Assembly: GCF_000374085.1 (NCBI RefSeq)
Contig: NZ_KB893603.1
Coordinates: forward strand, 14,356-78,355
Length of the DNA stretch: 64,000 nucleotides
Direction of reading: 5' to 3'
Source: Spirosoma spitsbergense DSM 19989
GTDB lineage: Bacteria > Bacteroidota > Bacteroidia > Cytophagales > Spirosomataceae
This document shows, piece after piece, positions 53,274 through 62,518 of this stretch. Both the position numbers and the translations under genes were made by a program. Under the pieces are notes generated by a model. The model did not search any database, was not told where the DNA came from, and worked only from the letters and a program-made list of their open reading frames with translations. Within the stretch, counting starts at the first letter, position 1. Each line of letters begins with the position of its first letter.

Positions 53274-53734
53274 TGCGTAATTCTTCTGTTATTTTGCTGT
53301 TGATTTTGGCGCTGTCTACAACCGCCTGCGCTCAGAAAACCTCCCGTTCCGGCAACACACAGGGTATTTGTGGCACGGTGCTGGAGAAGCGGGGAAACCA
53401 CATGCCCAGTCCCGATTCGCCCCCGTCGAAAGGCCATCCCGTTGAGCGCGAAATACTCATCTTCCCACTTCTGAACATGAGCCAGATAGAGGCCGGGGAT
53501 AATGGTTTTATTAAATCCGTTAGAGAGGCAAAACCGGTGGAAACGGTTAAATCCGATAAGGCGGGTAAATTTTGCGTAAGCCTGCCTGCCGGTCGATACT
53601 CCATCGTAGTGCGGGAGCCAAAGGGTTTATACGCGAACCTGTTCGACGCGCAGAACAATATTTTTCCGGTAACCGTCAAAAAAGGCAAGCAGGAAACTGT
53701 CTCCGTAGAAATAACACACCAGGCGGTGTTCTAA
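53273..53734 (+). CDS. Exported protein with carboxypeptidase regulatory-like fold
   Basis: The 153-residue protein has a signal segment (VILLLILALSTTACAQ) that may be a lipobox. A domain follows with GICGTVLEKRGNHMPSPDSP and KAGKFCVSLPAGRYSIVVRE, the pattern of carboxypeptidase regulatory-like (CarboxypepD_reg) beta-sandwiches. Its ATG overlaps the ftsY TGA by one base, so coupling is likely although functions seem unrelated. No catalytic motif. Function unknown. Confidence 0.7.
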   Translation: MRNSSVILLLILALSTTACAQKTSRSGNTQGICGTVLEKRGNHMPSPDSPPSKGHPVEREILIFPLLNMSQIEAGDNGFIKSVREAKPVETVKSDKAGKFCVSLPAGRYSIVVREPKGLYANLFDAQNNIFPVTVKKGKQETVSVEITHQAVF

Positions 53735-53738
53735 GGCT

Positions 53739-54377
53739 GTGGAAACGTTCTTTATACTGCTGGTTAGTGTAGGCGTACCTTTCGTCTGGTTTATCGTTCG
53801 TATGCTGCGCTTCACGAAGGAAACCGTTGGCGAAGAATCACCTTTAATGGTTGAACGTACGTATGAGGTGACGGTGAAGGAATACTTTGGTACGTTCTCA
53901 AGGATTATGAATGGTCTACTGACGGTAATGATGTTAGGGCTTACTATTCTGATGATTCGGGTGGGCATTCAGCAAGAGCCTGTAGTCGTTGTTTTTGCCC
54001 CCTTTTTTCTGGTTTCTGCTGGTATGTTTGGTTTTTGTATCTATTTAGACTGGCAATACTGGCATATTACCCGAGGGGTACGGGTGACTTTTTGTCCAGA
54101 GAATCCAGGTATTAGCATTGATGCGCCGACTTGGCACCGCATTTTAACCCCTGACACATTAGTGCGTGTAGAGCAGTACGTGGCTAATGGTAGTCGTTTA
54201 TTTGCTGGCTATAGCTACTTTCTTTTTTACGAAGCAGATGGCCAGGTTACGCTGCTGAACGCCATTTTGTTCAGTAACTTCAGCCATTACGAGTTTCTGG
54301 AAAAATACTTTCCGGCAGTACCAATTACCTTGGTTCGGCAGGAAATTCCCTGGGTTAAAAAGATGAACCTGTCCTAA
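53739..54377 (+). CDS. Membrane protein of unknown function
   Basis: The 212-residue protein has an N-terminal helix (about 2-22), and two further helices around 55-76 and 82-103. A soluble C-terminal half of about 100 residues follows, with alternating strands (GVRVTFCPENPGISID, VRVEQYVANGS). The last part could be a PH-like domain, but I do not recognise the family. The GTG start lies four bases after the preceding stop, so it belongs to the ftsY transcript. Confidence 0.6.
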   Translation: METFFILLVSVGVPFVWFIVRMLRFTKETVGEESPLMVERTYEVTVKEYFGTFSRIMNGLLTVMMLGLTILMIRVGIQQEPVVVVFAPFFLVSAGMFGFCIYLDWQYWHITRGVRVTFCPENPGISIDAPTWHRILTPDTLVRVEQYVANGSRLFAGYSYFLFYEADGQVTLLNAILFSNFSHYEFLEKYFPAVPITLVRQEIPWVKKMNLS

Positions 54378-54452
54378 ACGCAGGCCCTCCCCGAACTTTG
54401 ATGCGTAAAACATGCGTTAGCTATTACTAATGCGCTGAAACTTATATCTGTT

Positions 54453-55760
54453 TTGAAAACCAAAGGAGTACGTACTAATAAAATCAATATCGTTACGCTG
54501 GGATGCTCGAAGAATCTGGTCGATTCGGAGGTGCTGTTTACGCAACTCAAGGGCAATGGCATGGCCGTAACGCATGAATCGAAAAAGGATGATGCCAATA
54601 TCGTCGTGATTAACACCTGCGGCTTCATCGACAACGCGAAGGAAGAGTCTATCAATACCATTCTACGTTATGTAGACGCCAAAGATGCGGGTGTGGTCGA
54701 TAAAGTGTACGTAACGGGTTGCCTGTCGCACCGGTACAAGGACGAACTGGAGGTGGAGATGCCAACGGTCGATGCCTGGTTTGGTACCAACGAACTACCC
54801 CGGTTGCTTAAAACCCTCCGCGCCGACTATAAGCACGAACTCGTAGGTGAACGGTTACTCACCACGCCTTCCCATTTTGCTTACCTTAAAATTGCCGAAG
54901 GCTGCGACCGCCCCTGCTCGTTCTGTGCCATTCCACTGATGCGCGGAGGACACGTATCGAGGTCGATGGATGAGCTGGTGATGGAAGCCAAATCACTGGC
55001 CCGGCGTGGCACGAAAGAGCTGATTTTGATTGCTCAGGACCTGACCTATTACGGGTTGGACCTGTACAAAAAACGGAACTTGTCTGAACTCATCAACCGC
55101 CTGGCTGATGTAGAAGGTATTGACTGGATTCGGTTACAGTACGCGTATCCGTCGGGTTTTCCACTAGACGTGCTGGATGTGATGTGCGACCGCCCCAATG
55201 TTTGCAAGTACCTGGACATGCCCCTGCAAACCGGTTCGACGGAGTTATTGAAACTTATGCGTCGGGGTATAACCCGCGAGAAGACCGAAAGCCTGATTGA
55301 GACAATACGGGAAAAAATACCGGACATCACACTCCGTACGACGCTCATTGTAGGCCATCCCGGCGAAACCGAGGCAATGTTTCAGGAAACGTATGATTTC
55401 GTAGAGCGGATGCGCTTCGACCGGATGGGAGCTTTTACCTACTCGCATGAAGATAATACGCATTCCTTCTCGATGCCTGACAACATCGATGCTGATACTA
55501 AACAGGAACGCGCTGATGTACTGATGGAGTTGCAGCAGGGTATTTCGCAGGAGTTGAACCAGCAGAAGGTGGGTAAAACCTACAAAGTCCTGTTCGACCG
55601 GAAAGAAGGCGGCTACTTCATCGGTCGTACCGAGGGTGACTCTCCCGAAGTTGATAATGAGGTGTTAGTTCCGGCGTCAACCTATGTACGCATTGGCGAT
55701 TTTGCCCATGTTCGCATCGACCGGGCCGAGGAGTTCGATTTATACGGAGAGGTTGTGTAA
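54453..55760 (+). CDS. rimO: Ribosomal protein uS12 methylthiotransferase RimO
   Basis: RimO adds a methylthio group to an aspartate of ribosomal protein S12 using two iron-sulfur clusters. The 435-residue protein has Cys18, Cys56 and Cys90 for the N-terminal cluster (LGCSKNLVDSE, INTCGFIDNA, VTGCLSHR). The radical SAM cluster is CDRPCSFC (Cys151, Cys155, Cys158) in the core, with a TRAM domain at the end. No ATG precedes the LGCSKN motif in frame, so the TTG at 54453 (giving MKTKGVRTNKINIV) is the start. All motifs favour RimO over MiaB. Confidence 0.94.
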   Translation: MKTKGVRTNKINIVTLGCSKNLVDSEVLFTQLKGNGMAVTHESKKDDANIVVINTCGFIDNAKEESINTILRYVDAKDAGVVDKVYVTGCLSHRYKDELEVEMPTVDAWFGTNELPRLLKTLRADYKHELVGERLLTTPSHFAYLKIAEGCDRPCSFCAIPLMRGGHVSRSMDELVMEAKSLARRGTKELILIAQDLTYYGLDLYKKRNLSELINRLADVEGIDWIRLQYAYPSGFPLDVLDVMCDRPNVCKYLDMPLQTGSTELLKLMRRGITREKTESLIETIREKIPDITLRTTLIVGHPGETEAMFQETYDFVERMRFDRMGAFTYSHEDNTHSFSMPDNIDADTKQERADVLMELQQGISQELNQQKVGKTYKVLFDRKEGGYFIGRTEGDSPEVDNEVLVPASTYVRIGDFAHVRIDRAEEFDLYGEVV

Positions 55761-55829
55761 GGTAGTCGCCGGAATTGTAAATCACCGGAATTTGCCGGGA
55801 GGTAGCATCGTATCCACCCGTCAGCAGTG

Positions 55830-57485
55830 TCAAGGTCTGGTTTTAGCCGATAGGCTATCGGCTATGGATACATTCATAACCCGGTACACTTTTATGGTGT
55901 CGGTTGGGAAAAGGGAGTACGCCCAACTGATACCCCGCCCGTAAAAGCTGTTATAATAATTCGTTGACAAAAAAGTTAGCCAGCTAAACGGTTCCGTCAG
56001 GTAATGAACGGGCTTGAGCAAAATATCGGCGGGAATTTTCTGACTGGCAATGCCGGTGGGTTTTAGCAGGTAATCGCCCTGCTGAAGTTTGACGGAGTCA
56101 GCCTGAACTTCCCGGAACCCCTGCTGCTTCGCGTACCACTGCCAGCCCCAGTGGCCGACTGTCCAGACTCGTTTTTGCCCTGACAGCATCGTGGCTGCTT
56201 CGGTTGCTTTCTGACGGTAGAAATTGGCAAATCGCCAGTCAGATACTGCCAGAGTCAGGCAAACAACAATGGCTACCAGGAGGGCTTGCGATGCGTTGAG
56301 GGTGGATATAGGAGCCAGCCAGCGGCCGCCTAAAAACAATACCGGAGGGATGATTAATAAGACGTGCCGGCTGGCAACGAAGGGGGCCAGAAAAATAATA
56401 AAGCCACTCATTGCCACTATCCACGTCAACAGTATCAAATCTGTATCGGTAATCTGACTCAACACGGTACTTTTCTTCCATATACTCGTTAGCACCAGGC
56501 CAATAATAATTAAACCGTTTAGTAGAAAGAATACGGCTAAAATATCATTGGCGGTCAACAGATATAATCTCTTTCTGGCAGTTGCCACTGTTAAAAGGGC
56601 AAAGAAGAAGGCCGCTGAAGGTGTTAGCAGCGTAATGAGTCTGTACCTCGAAAAATAACCGGCAACAAGGGCCAGTGAGAAAGTAGAAATGGCACCCAGA
56701 CACGTAATATAAGCGATTAAGTTGCTGCTGAATACCGAGAAACTGAACGCTCTGCGCGGCCTGTTCAGTAAATGGATGTCCGAAAATTCAACGTAATTCC
56801 ACCACGACCAAAGTCCCAACATACCAATTGGTATAATCAGTACGTACAACAAATGGTATTGTTTGCGCCAAAGTAACGTAATTAGTAAAACGACCAGTAA
56901 AGGGATACTGCTGTATTTAATTAACAGGCTGAAGCCAAGAATCAGGCCAACTGTCCAGTAGCGTTTTGTTTCGGATTGAACCGGCTGTTTCAGCAAATAA
57001 TATAGGAACCAAAGGTTAAAGCATAGTAAAGGGACATCGAGCATTAAATTCTGATTTATCAGAAAAGCCGGACAAAATGCGAAAAAAGCAGTTAGCAGTA
57101 AACCTTTTTTTAGCTTTAACAGCTGCGTTATTTTATAGAAACCAACTAATGAAAAAAAGGTAAAAATGGATTGGAAAAGGTGCAGGATAATCTCCCCATT
57201 CCCAAAAAATGCACTAACGGGCGCTAGTAAATAAAAGTATAAAGGCGGTTGATTTTCCGCATACATCGGTTGTTTACTTTCATTCCAGTTAATTAAGCCG
57301 GACATGGGTCGGAATGGATGATTTTTTATCCAATTGATGGCCTCCAGATGAAACGTATCATCGATGTGATAGGCTTTATCGATATTTATGGCTGTAGCAA
57401 CCAGGTAAAGTAAGCCAATTATCAACCATTCTTTTCTGGATATATTCGTTGATTGGTAATAATGCTTATTAGTTGGTCGATTCAT
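55830..57485 (-). CDS. GT39/ArnT-like multispanning glycosyltransferase
   Basis: The 551-residue protein has about 12 hydrophobic segments and an N-terminal loop DKAYHIDDTFHLEAINWI. The acidic pair there is in the position of the catalytic Asp-Glu of GT39/GT83 enzymes (PMT, ArnT), followed by NQPPLYFYLLAPVSAFFGNG as in that superfamily. The enzyme should transfer a sugar from a polyprenyl-phosphate donor on the periplasmic side; donor and acceptor are unknown. The C-terminal ~90 residues are soluble. It converges on rimO. Confidence 0.8.
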   Translation of the reverse strand: MNRPTNKHYYQSTNISRKEWLIIGLLYLVATAINIDKAYHIDDTFHLEAINWIKNHPFRPMSGLINWNESKQPMYAENQPPLYFYLLAPVSAFFGNGEIILHLFQSIFTFFSLVGFYKITQLLKLKKGLLLTAFFAFCPAFLINQNLMLDVPLLCFNLWFLYYLLKQPVQSETKRYWTVGLILGFSLLIKYSSIPLLVVLLITLLWRKQYHLLYVLIIPIGMLGLWSWWNYVEFSDIHLLNRPRRAFSFSVFSSNLIAYITCLGAISTFSLALVAGYFSRYRLITLLTPSAAFFFALLTVATARKRLYLLTANDILAVFFLLNGLIIIGLVLTSIWKKSTVLSQITDTDLILLTWIVAMSGFIIFLAPFVASRHVLLIIPPVLFLGGRWLAPISTLNASQALLVAIVVCLTLAVSDWRFANFYRQKATEAATMLSGQKRVWTVGHWGWQWYAKQQGFREVQADSVKLQQGDYLLKPTGIASQKIPADILLKPVHYLTEPFSWLTFLSTNYYNSFYGRGISWAYSLFPTDTIKVYRVMNVSIADSLSAKTRP

Positions 57486-57909
57486 TTCGGCTTATTTTTT
57501 AGTAGTAGACCGAATACAATTGTAGTAGGACCGCCAAAAGTTAAAAAATCCATTAGTGTGCAAATAAGCATAGGTTAACGTGTAAATAAGCTGGAAGCTC
57601 TTTACGCTACAGTCGTTTGCCATAATCCATCTCCCGTATGGATAACCACGTGTCTCTAACGAAAAAGAAACGGTAGCTCCGGCCACTCGGTTGACTTATC
57701 TGTCGACATTAATTAGCGGTCAGACACCCTGATCCGCACTCGTTTGTTTTTAGTAAAACGCGTCTGACCCTCAATTGAACTGATAGAACCGTCATTTGCT
57801 TGAATTGGTCCTGCAAGATAGCGAGTCAACTAACAAGTACCGTTCCAAACCCGAACCTTGCGAGTTCTTTCATTGTTAGAATCCGGTAAACGAAACCCCC
57901 GCCTACCGC
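57486..57909. other. Intergenic region between divergent GT39-like and bshC genes
   Basis: About 420 bp, no supported gene. It contains a short inverted repeat GGTCAGAC (57718-57725) and GTCTGACC (57762-57769) and must hold two divergent promoters; no convincing consensus pair is seen. A small minus-strand frame at 57492-57686 has no family-like features. Confidence 0.45.
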
Positions 57910-59457
57910 ATGAACTGTCAGTACCTGCCGCTTGCCCAAACCGGCCAGTTTTCCTCTCTTTTTCTCGATTACATCAACAAACAAGAAAAATTAACGCCTT
58001 TTTACAACCGTTTCCCCGACGTGTCCGCTTTCGATGGACAGTTGGCCGACAAAAAGTTTGACGAATCGAAACGGCAGGTTCTGGTGGATGCATTGGAGCG
58101 GCAATATCAGGCTATCGAGACTAAGCCCGATTTTTCGGTACTGCTTCAGCCAAATACGTTTACGGTAACGACGGGCCACCAGCTAAACATTTTCTCGGGT
58201 CCACTCTACGTTATTTACAAACTGATTACGACCATTAAGCTGGCCCGGAAGCTGAAAGAAACCTACCCGGACTATACTTTCGTACCCGTTTACTGGATGG
58301 CTACGGAAGACCATGACTTCGCCGAAATCAACCATTTCTCCCTGTTTGGCAACAAGTATGCCTGGCAAACCGAGCAACGCGGGGCGGTTGGTCGTATGAA
58401 TCCACAAGAGTTGAAAACACTTTTCCAACAGATTCCCGAAAAATTATTCCTGTTTGAGGAAGCTTATCTGAAACAGAGTACGTTGGCTGATGCCACCCGC
58501 TATTACGTCAATGAACTGTTTGGGGCCGAAGGGTTAGTTTGTCTGGATGCCGATGATGCGTCCCTAAAACGAATTTTCTCTCCGGTAATGCAGGATGAAC
58601 TGACGCAGCAGAAATCGGGTGAGCTGGTGCAGAGCCAAACTGAAAAATTAGAAAAATTAGGCTACAAGACCGTCATTGCCCCGCGTGACATTAACCTGTT
58701 TTACCTGGATGACCAGGTTCGTGAACGTATCGAACGCAAAGAAAATGGTACGTACCGGGTGCTACACACGTCGTTGACATTCACGGAAGATGAATTGCTA
58801 ACGGTACTGGACGAACACCCGGAGCGGTTCAGCCCGAACGTGGTATTACGCCCTTTGTATCAGGAAACGATTCTGCCCAATTTAGCCTACATCGGTGGCC
58901 CGTCTGAAGTGCCTTACTGGTTACAGTTAAAGCCAGTATTTGACCATTATCAAACGGTGTTTCCTATTCTGATGCCTCGCAATTTTGCCCTGTACGTGCC
59001 ATCTGTTTCGGCTAAACGCATTACGAAACTGGGGCTTACTCCCGAAGAGCTTTTCCAGGATATTAGTACCCTCAAACGCGAATATGTAGAACACCACACC
59101 CGGCATTCACTTAAATTCGACAATGAGAATAAAACGGTAAATAAGGCACTGGACGCTATACTGCACAAAGCACAAATGGTTGACCCCACGCTGGAAAAGG
59201 CCGTTCTGGCTGAAACAAAGCGGTTTGCCAATGCCGTGGCCCGGCTGGAAAAGAAAATGCGACGTGCCGAAGAACGAAATCAGGAAGTGGGCATCCGGCA
59301 GTTGATGGCTGTGAAAAGCGAACTCTTCCCCAGCGGAGGACCGCAGGAGCGAAGCGAGAATTTTCTGACGTTTTACCTGAACAACCTAGCGTTTCTACAG
59401 GAAATACTAGCCGCTTTTGATCCATTTGATTACCGAATGCAGCTTTGTCTGGCGTAA
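57910..59457 (+). CDS. bshC: Bacillithiol synthase, cysteine-adding enzyme
   Basis: BshC adds cysteine to glucosaminyl-malate in the last step of bacillithiol synthesis. The 515-residue protein is full length and shows TVTTGHQLNIFSGPLYVIYK, VPVYWMATEDHDFAEINHF and GGPSEVPYWLQLKPVFDHY. PILMPRNFALYV follows, with a C-terminal coiled coil (ARLEKKMRRAEERNQEV), all typical of BshC. The enzymes BshA and BshB are not in this window. Bacillithiol is best known from Firmicutes but occurs in several Bacteroidota. The formyltetrahydrofolate cyclo-ligase gene follows 19 bp later. Confidence 0.93.
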   Translation: MNCQYLPLAQTGQFSSLFLDYINKQEKLTPFYNRFPDVSAFDGQLADKKFDESKRQVLVDALERQYQAIETKPDFSVLLQPNTFTVTTGHQLNIFSGPLYVIYKLITTIKLARKLKETYPDYTFVPVYWMATEDHDFAEINHFSLFGNKYAWQTEQRGAVGRMNPQELKTLFQQIPEKLFLFEEAYLKQSTLADATRYYVNELFGAEGLVCLDADDASLKRIFSPVMQDELTQQKSGELVQSQTEKLEKLGYKTVIAPRDINLFYLDDQVRERIERKENGTYRVLHTSLTFTEDELLTVLDEHPERFSPNVVLRPLYQETILPNLAYIGGPSEVPYWLQLKPVFDHYQTVFPILMPRNFALYVPSVSAKRITKLGLTPEELFQDISTLKREYVEHHTRHSLKFDNENKTVNKALDAILHKAQMVDPTLEKAVLAETKRFANAVARLEKKMRRAEERNQEVGIRQLMAVKSELFPSGGPQERSENFLTFYLNNLAFLQEILAAFDPFDYRMQLCLA

Positions 59458-59476
59458 ACTTTTCAGCCGTTGAGGT

Positions 59477-60073
59477 ATGACAAAAACAGCGTTGCGTAAG
59501 AAATTTCTGGCTCAGCGCCGGGCGTTAACACCGGCTGACGTTAAGCGGAGAAGCCAATTGATTACCGGGCATTTTTTTAACTACCTTGAAAACGAAGCCC
59601 TTGCCGATGAGCCAGCGGTCGTTCATTCCTTCTTATCTATTGGCCGACACAATGAGGTAGATACGTGGCCCATTATCACCTGCTTCTGGGCAAAATTTAC
59701 CCATCTTACTATTAGTGTTCCGGTTATGGACATTGGTACCCGCCAAATGGCTCACTACACAATCTTCCCCGAAACGCCATTAGTTGAAAATAAACTGGGC
59801 ATTCCTGAACCGGTTATTCCGGAAAGGCCACAAACCGACCTTCGTTTTGTGAAGGTAGTGATCGTTCCGCTGCTGGCGTTCGATTTACAGGGGCATCGAG
59901 TCGGGTATGGGGGCGGTTATTACGACCGGTTTCTGGCCGAGGATGTACCCCATAGCCGAAAAATTGGCTTGTCGCTTTTCGGGCCGGTTGATTCAATCAA
60001 CGATATTGAGGCCACTGATGTACAGCTGGATGCCTGCATTACACCTGCGCAGGTATATCGGTTCGCCTGCTAG
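59477..60073 (+). CDS. 5-formyltetrahydrofolate cyclo-ligase
   Basis: The 198-residue enzyme converts 5-formyltetrahydrofolate to 5,10-methenyltetrahydrofolate with ATP. It shows the N-terminal KTALRKKFLAQRRALTP helix, FLSIGRHNEVDT, ISVPVMDIGTRQMAHY, the LGIPEPVIPE segment and the ATP-binding GYGGGYYDRFLA near the C-terminus. Length matches the family (FTHFS cyclo-ligase, YgfA/MTHFS). It starts 19 bp after bshC, so the two are probably one transcript. Confidence 0.92.
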   Translation: MTKTALRKKFLAQRRALTPADVKRRSQLITGHFFNYLENEALADEPAVVHSFLSIGRHNEVDTWPIITCFWAKFTHLTISVPVMDIGTRQMAHYTIFPETPLVENKLGIPEPVIPERPQTDLRFVKVVIVPLLAFDLQGHRVGYGGGYYDRFLAEDVPHSRKIGLSLFGPVDSINDIEATDVQLDACITPAQVYRFAC

Positions 60074-60130
60074 TTGCCGATTCATTTCGCATCCGTTTTC
60101 TTTACCCTTTATGCCTAACTACCAACTCGT

Positions 60131-60763
60131 ATGCACAAAATCTATCAATCATTCCTACTCGTTTTCATCACGATAATGACGTCCTTCGGGCAGGTACGCG
60201 TGGGCGCAACGGCCGGTTTTCAGCTGGCTATCCACACACCCGAGGATGTAGGTACGCAAAACAAATCGAAGGCGGGTTTTATGGCGGGGGCTATGTTAGA
60301 AATTCCTTTAAGTTCCGGCGTATCGCTGCGCCCGCAACTGCTTTATTCGGCTAAAGGTGTCAAGAGGAATGTGCTGGGTACGTTCGATGCGGCTTTATCG
60401 CTTAACTACATTGAAGTACCGATACAACTGGTCTATACGGTCGAATCCGGAACCGGGCACCTGAGTTTTGGTGCGGGTGTATACATAGCCTATGGCCTGA
60501 GCAGCAAAGCTGTCATCACCAGCAAGGGCCAATCTAGAACGTTTACCGACGATTTTGGCCCGGCAGCAGACCAGTTTCAGCGAAACGACATAGGAGGACG
60601 ACTTTCCATTGATTACGAATTGGCATCTGGTCTTACTATTGGCACTTACTATGCCCCCGGTTTTACGGACATCAATAACCCATCGGCAGCGTCGTCGGGA
60701 GTTGTGGCAACTCATAACTCAGCGCTTGGGATTTCCGTTGGGTATTGGCTGAAGAAACGATGA
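60131..60763 (+). CDS. Outer-membrane beta-barrel protein (PorT family type)
   Basis: The 210-residue protein has a signal peptide (FLLVFITIMTSFGQ) and then alternating strands: VRVGATAGFQLAIH, FMAGAMLEIPLS, LRPQLLYSAKGVK, LNYIEVPIQLVYT and a final SALGISVGYWLKKR. This pattern is that of small PorT/OmpA-barrel-like Bacteroidota outer-membrane proteins. PorT itself serves gliding/T9SS, but this branch is broad, so no function is assigned. It converges on pseG. Confidence 0.8.
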   Translation: MHKIYQSFLLVFITIMTSFGQVRVGATAGFQLAIHTPEDVGTQNKSKAGFMAGAMLEIPLSSGVSLRPQLLYSAKGVKRNVLGTFDAALSLNYIEVPIQLVYTVESGTGHLSFGAGVYIAYGLSSKAVITSKGQSRTFTDDFGPAADQFQRNDIGGRLSIDYELASGLTIGTYYAPGFTDINNPSAASSGVVATHNSALGISVGYWLKKR

Positions 60764-60823
60764 GGATTTGTAAGTTGCCAGGAAACAGGTTAGAGGGACT
60801 TGGTCCTTTCGTAACTCACTGGC

Positions 60824-61855
60824 TCAAGCCAGCAAGCCGACAAACAAGGCCCGAAGTCGCTCAGGCGAGCGACTATCGAAAAATTGTCGTTGATTGGATA
60901 ACGACTCTGCTACCGTATCAGGCGAAAACTGGAACCCCTGAATCGCCAGTTTCAGCATGTTCTCCAGGCTAATTATGGGCGTCAATCGAGTTAACAGGGT
61001 TGGGAAATTAACCGAAAGTGCCAGCTTTTCTTCCGACAGAAACTGCGCCAGCCGTGCCTGGTTATCAGCCGTTACCACCGTAATCAACGGGCGATTGATA
61101 GCACACACTTCGTAGGCGATGGTGCTACAGGCCGTAATAGCCAGGCTACATTGGCCTAACTCGTCCACCATTTGTGTCGCCGTTAAATTTTGCCGGACTG
61201 TCAGATTGGGCAACTGGTTTTGGAACGCATCGATAGCCGCCCGACCGGGGTGAAAAGGCCCTAAAATGAGGTGGACTGGTACGTCCGCATCTACCTGCTG
61301 AATGGCTTGCAGCGCCGTTAGTGATACATTGCCTGTATCGGCACCACCGAAGCTGACGAAGATAGGGCCATTGATTGGTGGTTCGCCAAAGCCGCCGGAT
61401 TGAAGAAATTCAGGTCGGAGCAGGGCGTAATGCGGGCCGAGATAAAACTGTGTATAGGGTTCCGCATCGTAATTAGTTTTCGTTACGCCACCTGCGTGAT
61501 TGATCACTACATCGGCAACCTGATACCCCTCTGCCAGGTCATCGATAAAAACCAGTTTTTTCGCCCGATCCCGAACAGCCCGCTGAAAGGCTTCATCGAA
61601 TGCGTAACCATCCAGCACCACAATAGTGTCTTGCTGAATACAATCTAAAAAAACTGTTTTAGCGTCTACTTCAGGCAGTTCGACAACGTCTATGCCCGAC
61701 TTTTCAACCAATGCCCTGACATCGGATGATGGTTCCGTTAGCGCAAATTGCATCGAAAAATCACCCTGCAACATATCGGCCAGAGCCAGACAACGCATTA
61801 CGTGCCCGAGGCCAATCTGTGCGTTACCGTCGGCGCGGAAAAGAAATTTGTTCAT
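60824..61855 (-). CDS. pseG: UDP-2,4-diacetamido-2,4,6-trideoxy-beta-L-altropyranose hydrolase
   Basis: PseG removes UDP to release 2,4-diacetamido-2,4,6-trideoxy-L-altrose in pseudaminic acid synthesis. The 343-residue protein has the N-terminal FRADGNAQIGLGHVMRCL with catalytic His18, a VVLDGYAFDE segment, LVFIDDLAEGYQVADVVINH, a middle hinge and a C-terminal GT-B-like half with FVSFGGADTGN and ACSTIAYEVCAINRP. It agrees with PseG in order and length. pseF and pseC lie upstream on the same strand, separated by a small lipoprotein gene. Confidence 0.9.
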   Translation of the reverse strand: MNKFLFRADGNAQIGLGHVMRCLALADMLQGDFSMQFALTEPSSDVRALVEKSGIDVVELPEVDAKTVFLDCIQQDTIVVLDGYAFDEAFQRAVRDRAKKLVFIDDLAEGYQVADVVINHAGGVTKTNYDAEPYTQFYLGPHYALLRPEFLQSGGFGEPPINGPIFVSFGGADTGNVSLTALQAIQQVDADVPVHLILGPFHPGRAAIDAFQNQLPNLTVRQNLTATQMVDELGQCSLAITACSTIAYEVCAINRPLITVVTADNQARLAQFLSEEKLALSVNFPTLLTRLTPIISLENMLKLAIQGFQFSPDTVAESLSNQRQFFDSRSPERLRALFVGLLA

Positions 61856-62039
61856 AGGGAAGATACGCTAATAGAAAATCAGACGGGTATCAATTCCTGA
61901 TATCTGCCATCGGCACTGAACAGAATTTGACGCTTCCCAGCTCTACATTTAGTCTAATCTAGGGGTATCCCAAATAACGTAAGTGTTTGTCTATAGAAGG
62001 GCTAAACCCAGAAACGGGTAAATCTGGTTACCAAAAATT

Positions 62040-62321
62040 TTATCGTCCGCGAATTGTCAGTATATCAATCCAGTTAAGTGCTACTTCACTTTTTATTCGA
62101 TACCGAATCCAGACGGGTGTATCAGGCTTAGTAAATTCAGCCGGGAGGTCGGCGCGAAAACTCGTATTATCGACTTTTACTACCCAGCCACCACAACCAG
62201 CACACGTAGTAAAATCCTGAACAGCCACGATAGCCGCTTTCTCTTCCGGCTCTACTGATTCTGCTTGATGACAACTCAAGCTAAAAAACAATAATCCGAC
62301 GAAAAGTAGAATACGTAGCAT
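62040..62321 (-). CDS. Small lipoprotein with CxxC motif
   Basis: The 93-residue protein starts MLRILLFVGLLFFSLSCHQA, a lipoprotein signal with lipobox LSC. The mature part holds DFTTCAGCGGWVVKVDN and a final strand region VALNWIDILTIRGR. The CAGC pair could bind metal or form a disulfide. I do not recognise the family. It lies between pseG and pseF on the same strand but has no obvious link to the sugar pathway. An upstream ATG (62333) is an alternative start. Confidence 0.6.
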   Translation of the reverse strand: MLRILLFVGLLFFSLSCHQAESVEPEEKAAIVAVQDFTTCAGCGGWVVKVDNTSFRADLPAEFTKPDTPVWIRYRIKSEVALNWIDILTIRGR

Positions 62322-62518
62322 GTAACAGTACATTTTAGTTATCAGTGTAGACCCTTTTCTGTAGGGTTTAGTTGTAAAGTGAATCCATTTTTTTTCGGGG
62401 AGCTGTATATCAACGAGAGCTGAACCGATAAAATGCAAATCAAGTGACAGATGTCATAGCTCACCGTACCTAGTTAAAGCTCGATTCGGCGGATAAGGTA
62501 AATAGTCGATAAGGACGA

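Noticed and set aside
57492-57686. 64-codon minus-strand frame upstream of the GT39-like gene
   Set aside because: No signal peptide, domain or helix pattern that supports a gene; it lies in the probable promoter region.
60745-60972. 75-codon plus-strand frame
   Set aside because: Overlaps the end of the barrel gene and runs antisense into pseG.
62439-62518. Possible gene between pseF and the small lipoprotein gene
   Set aside because: Too short, with no start or domain; only a spacer.
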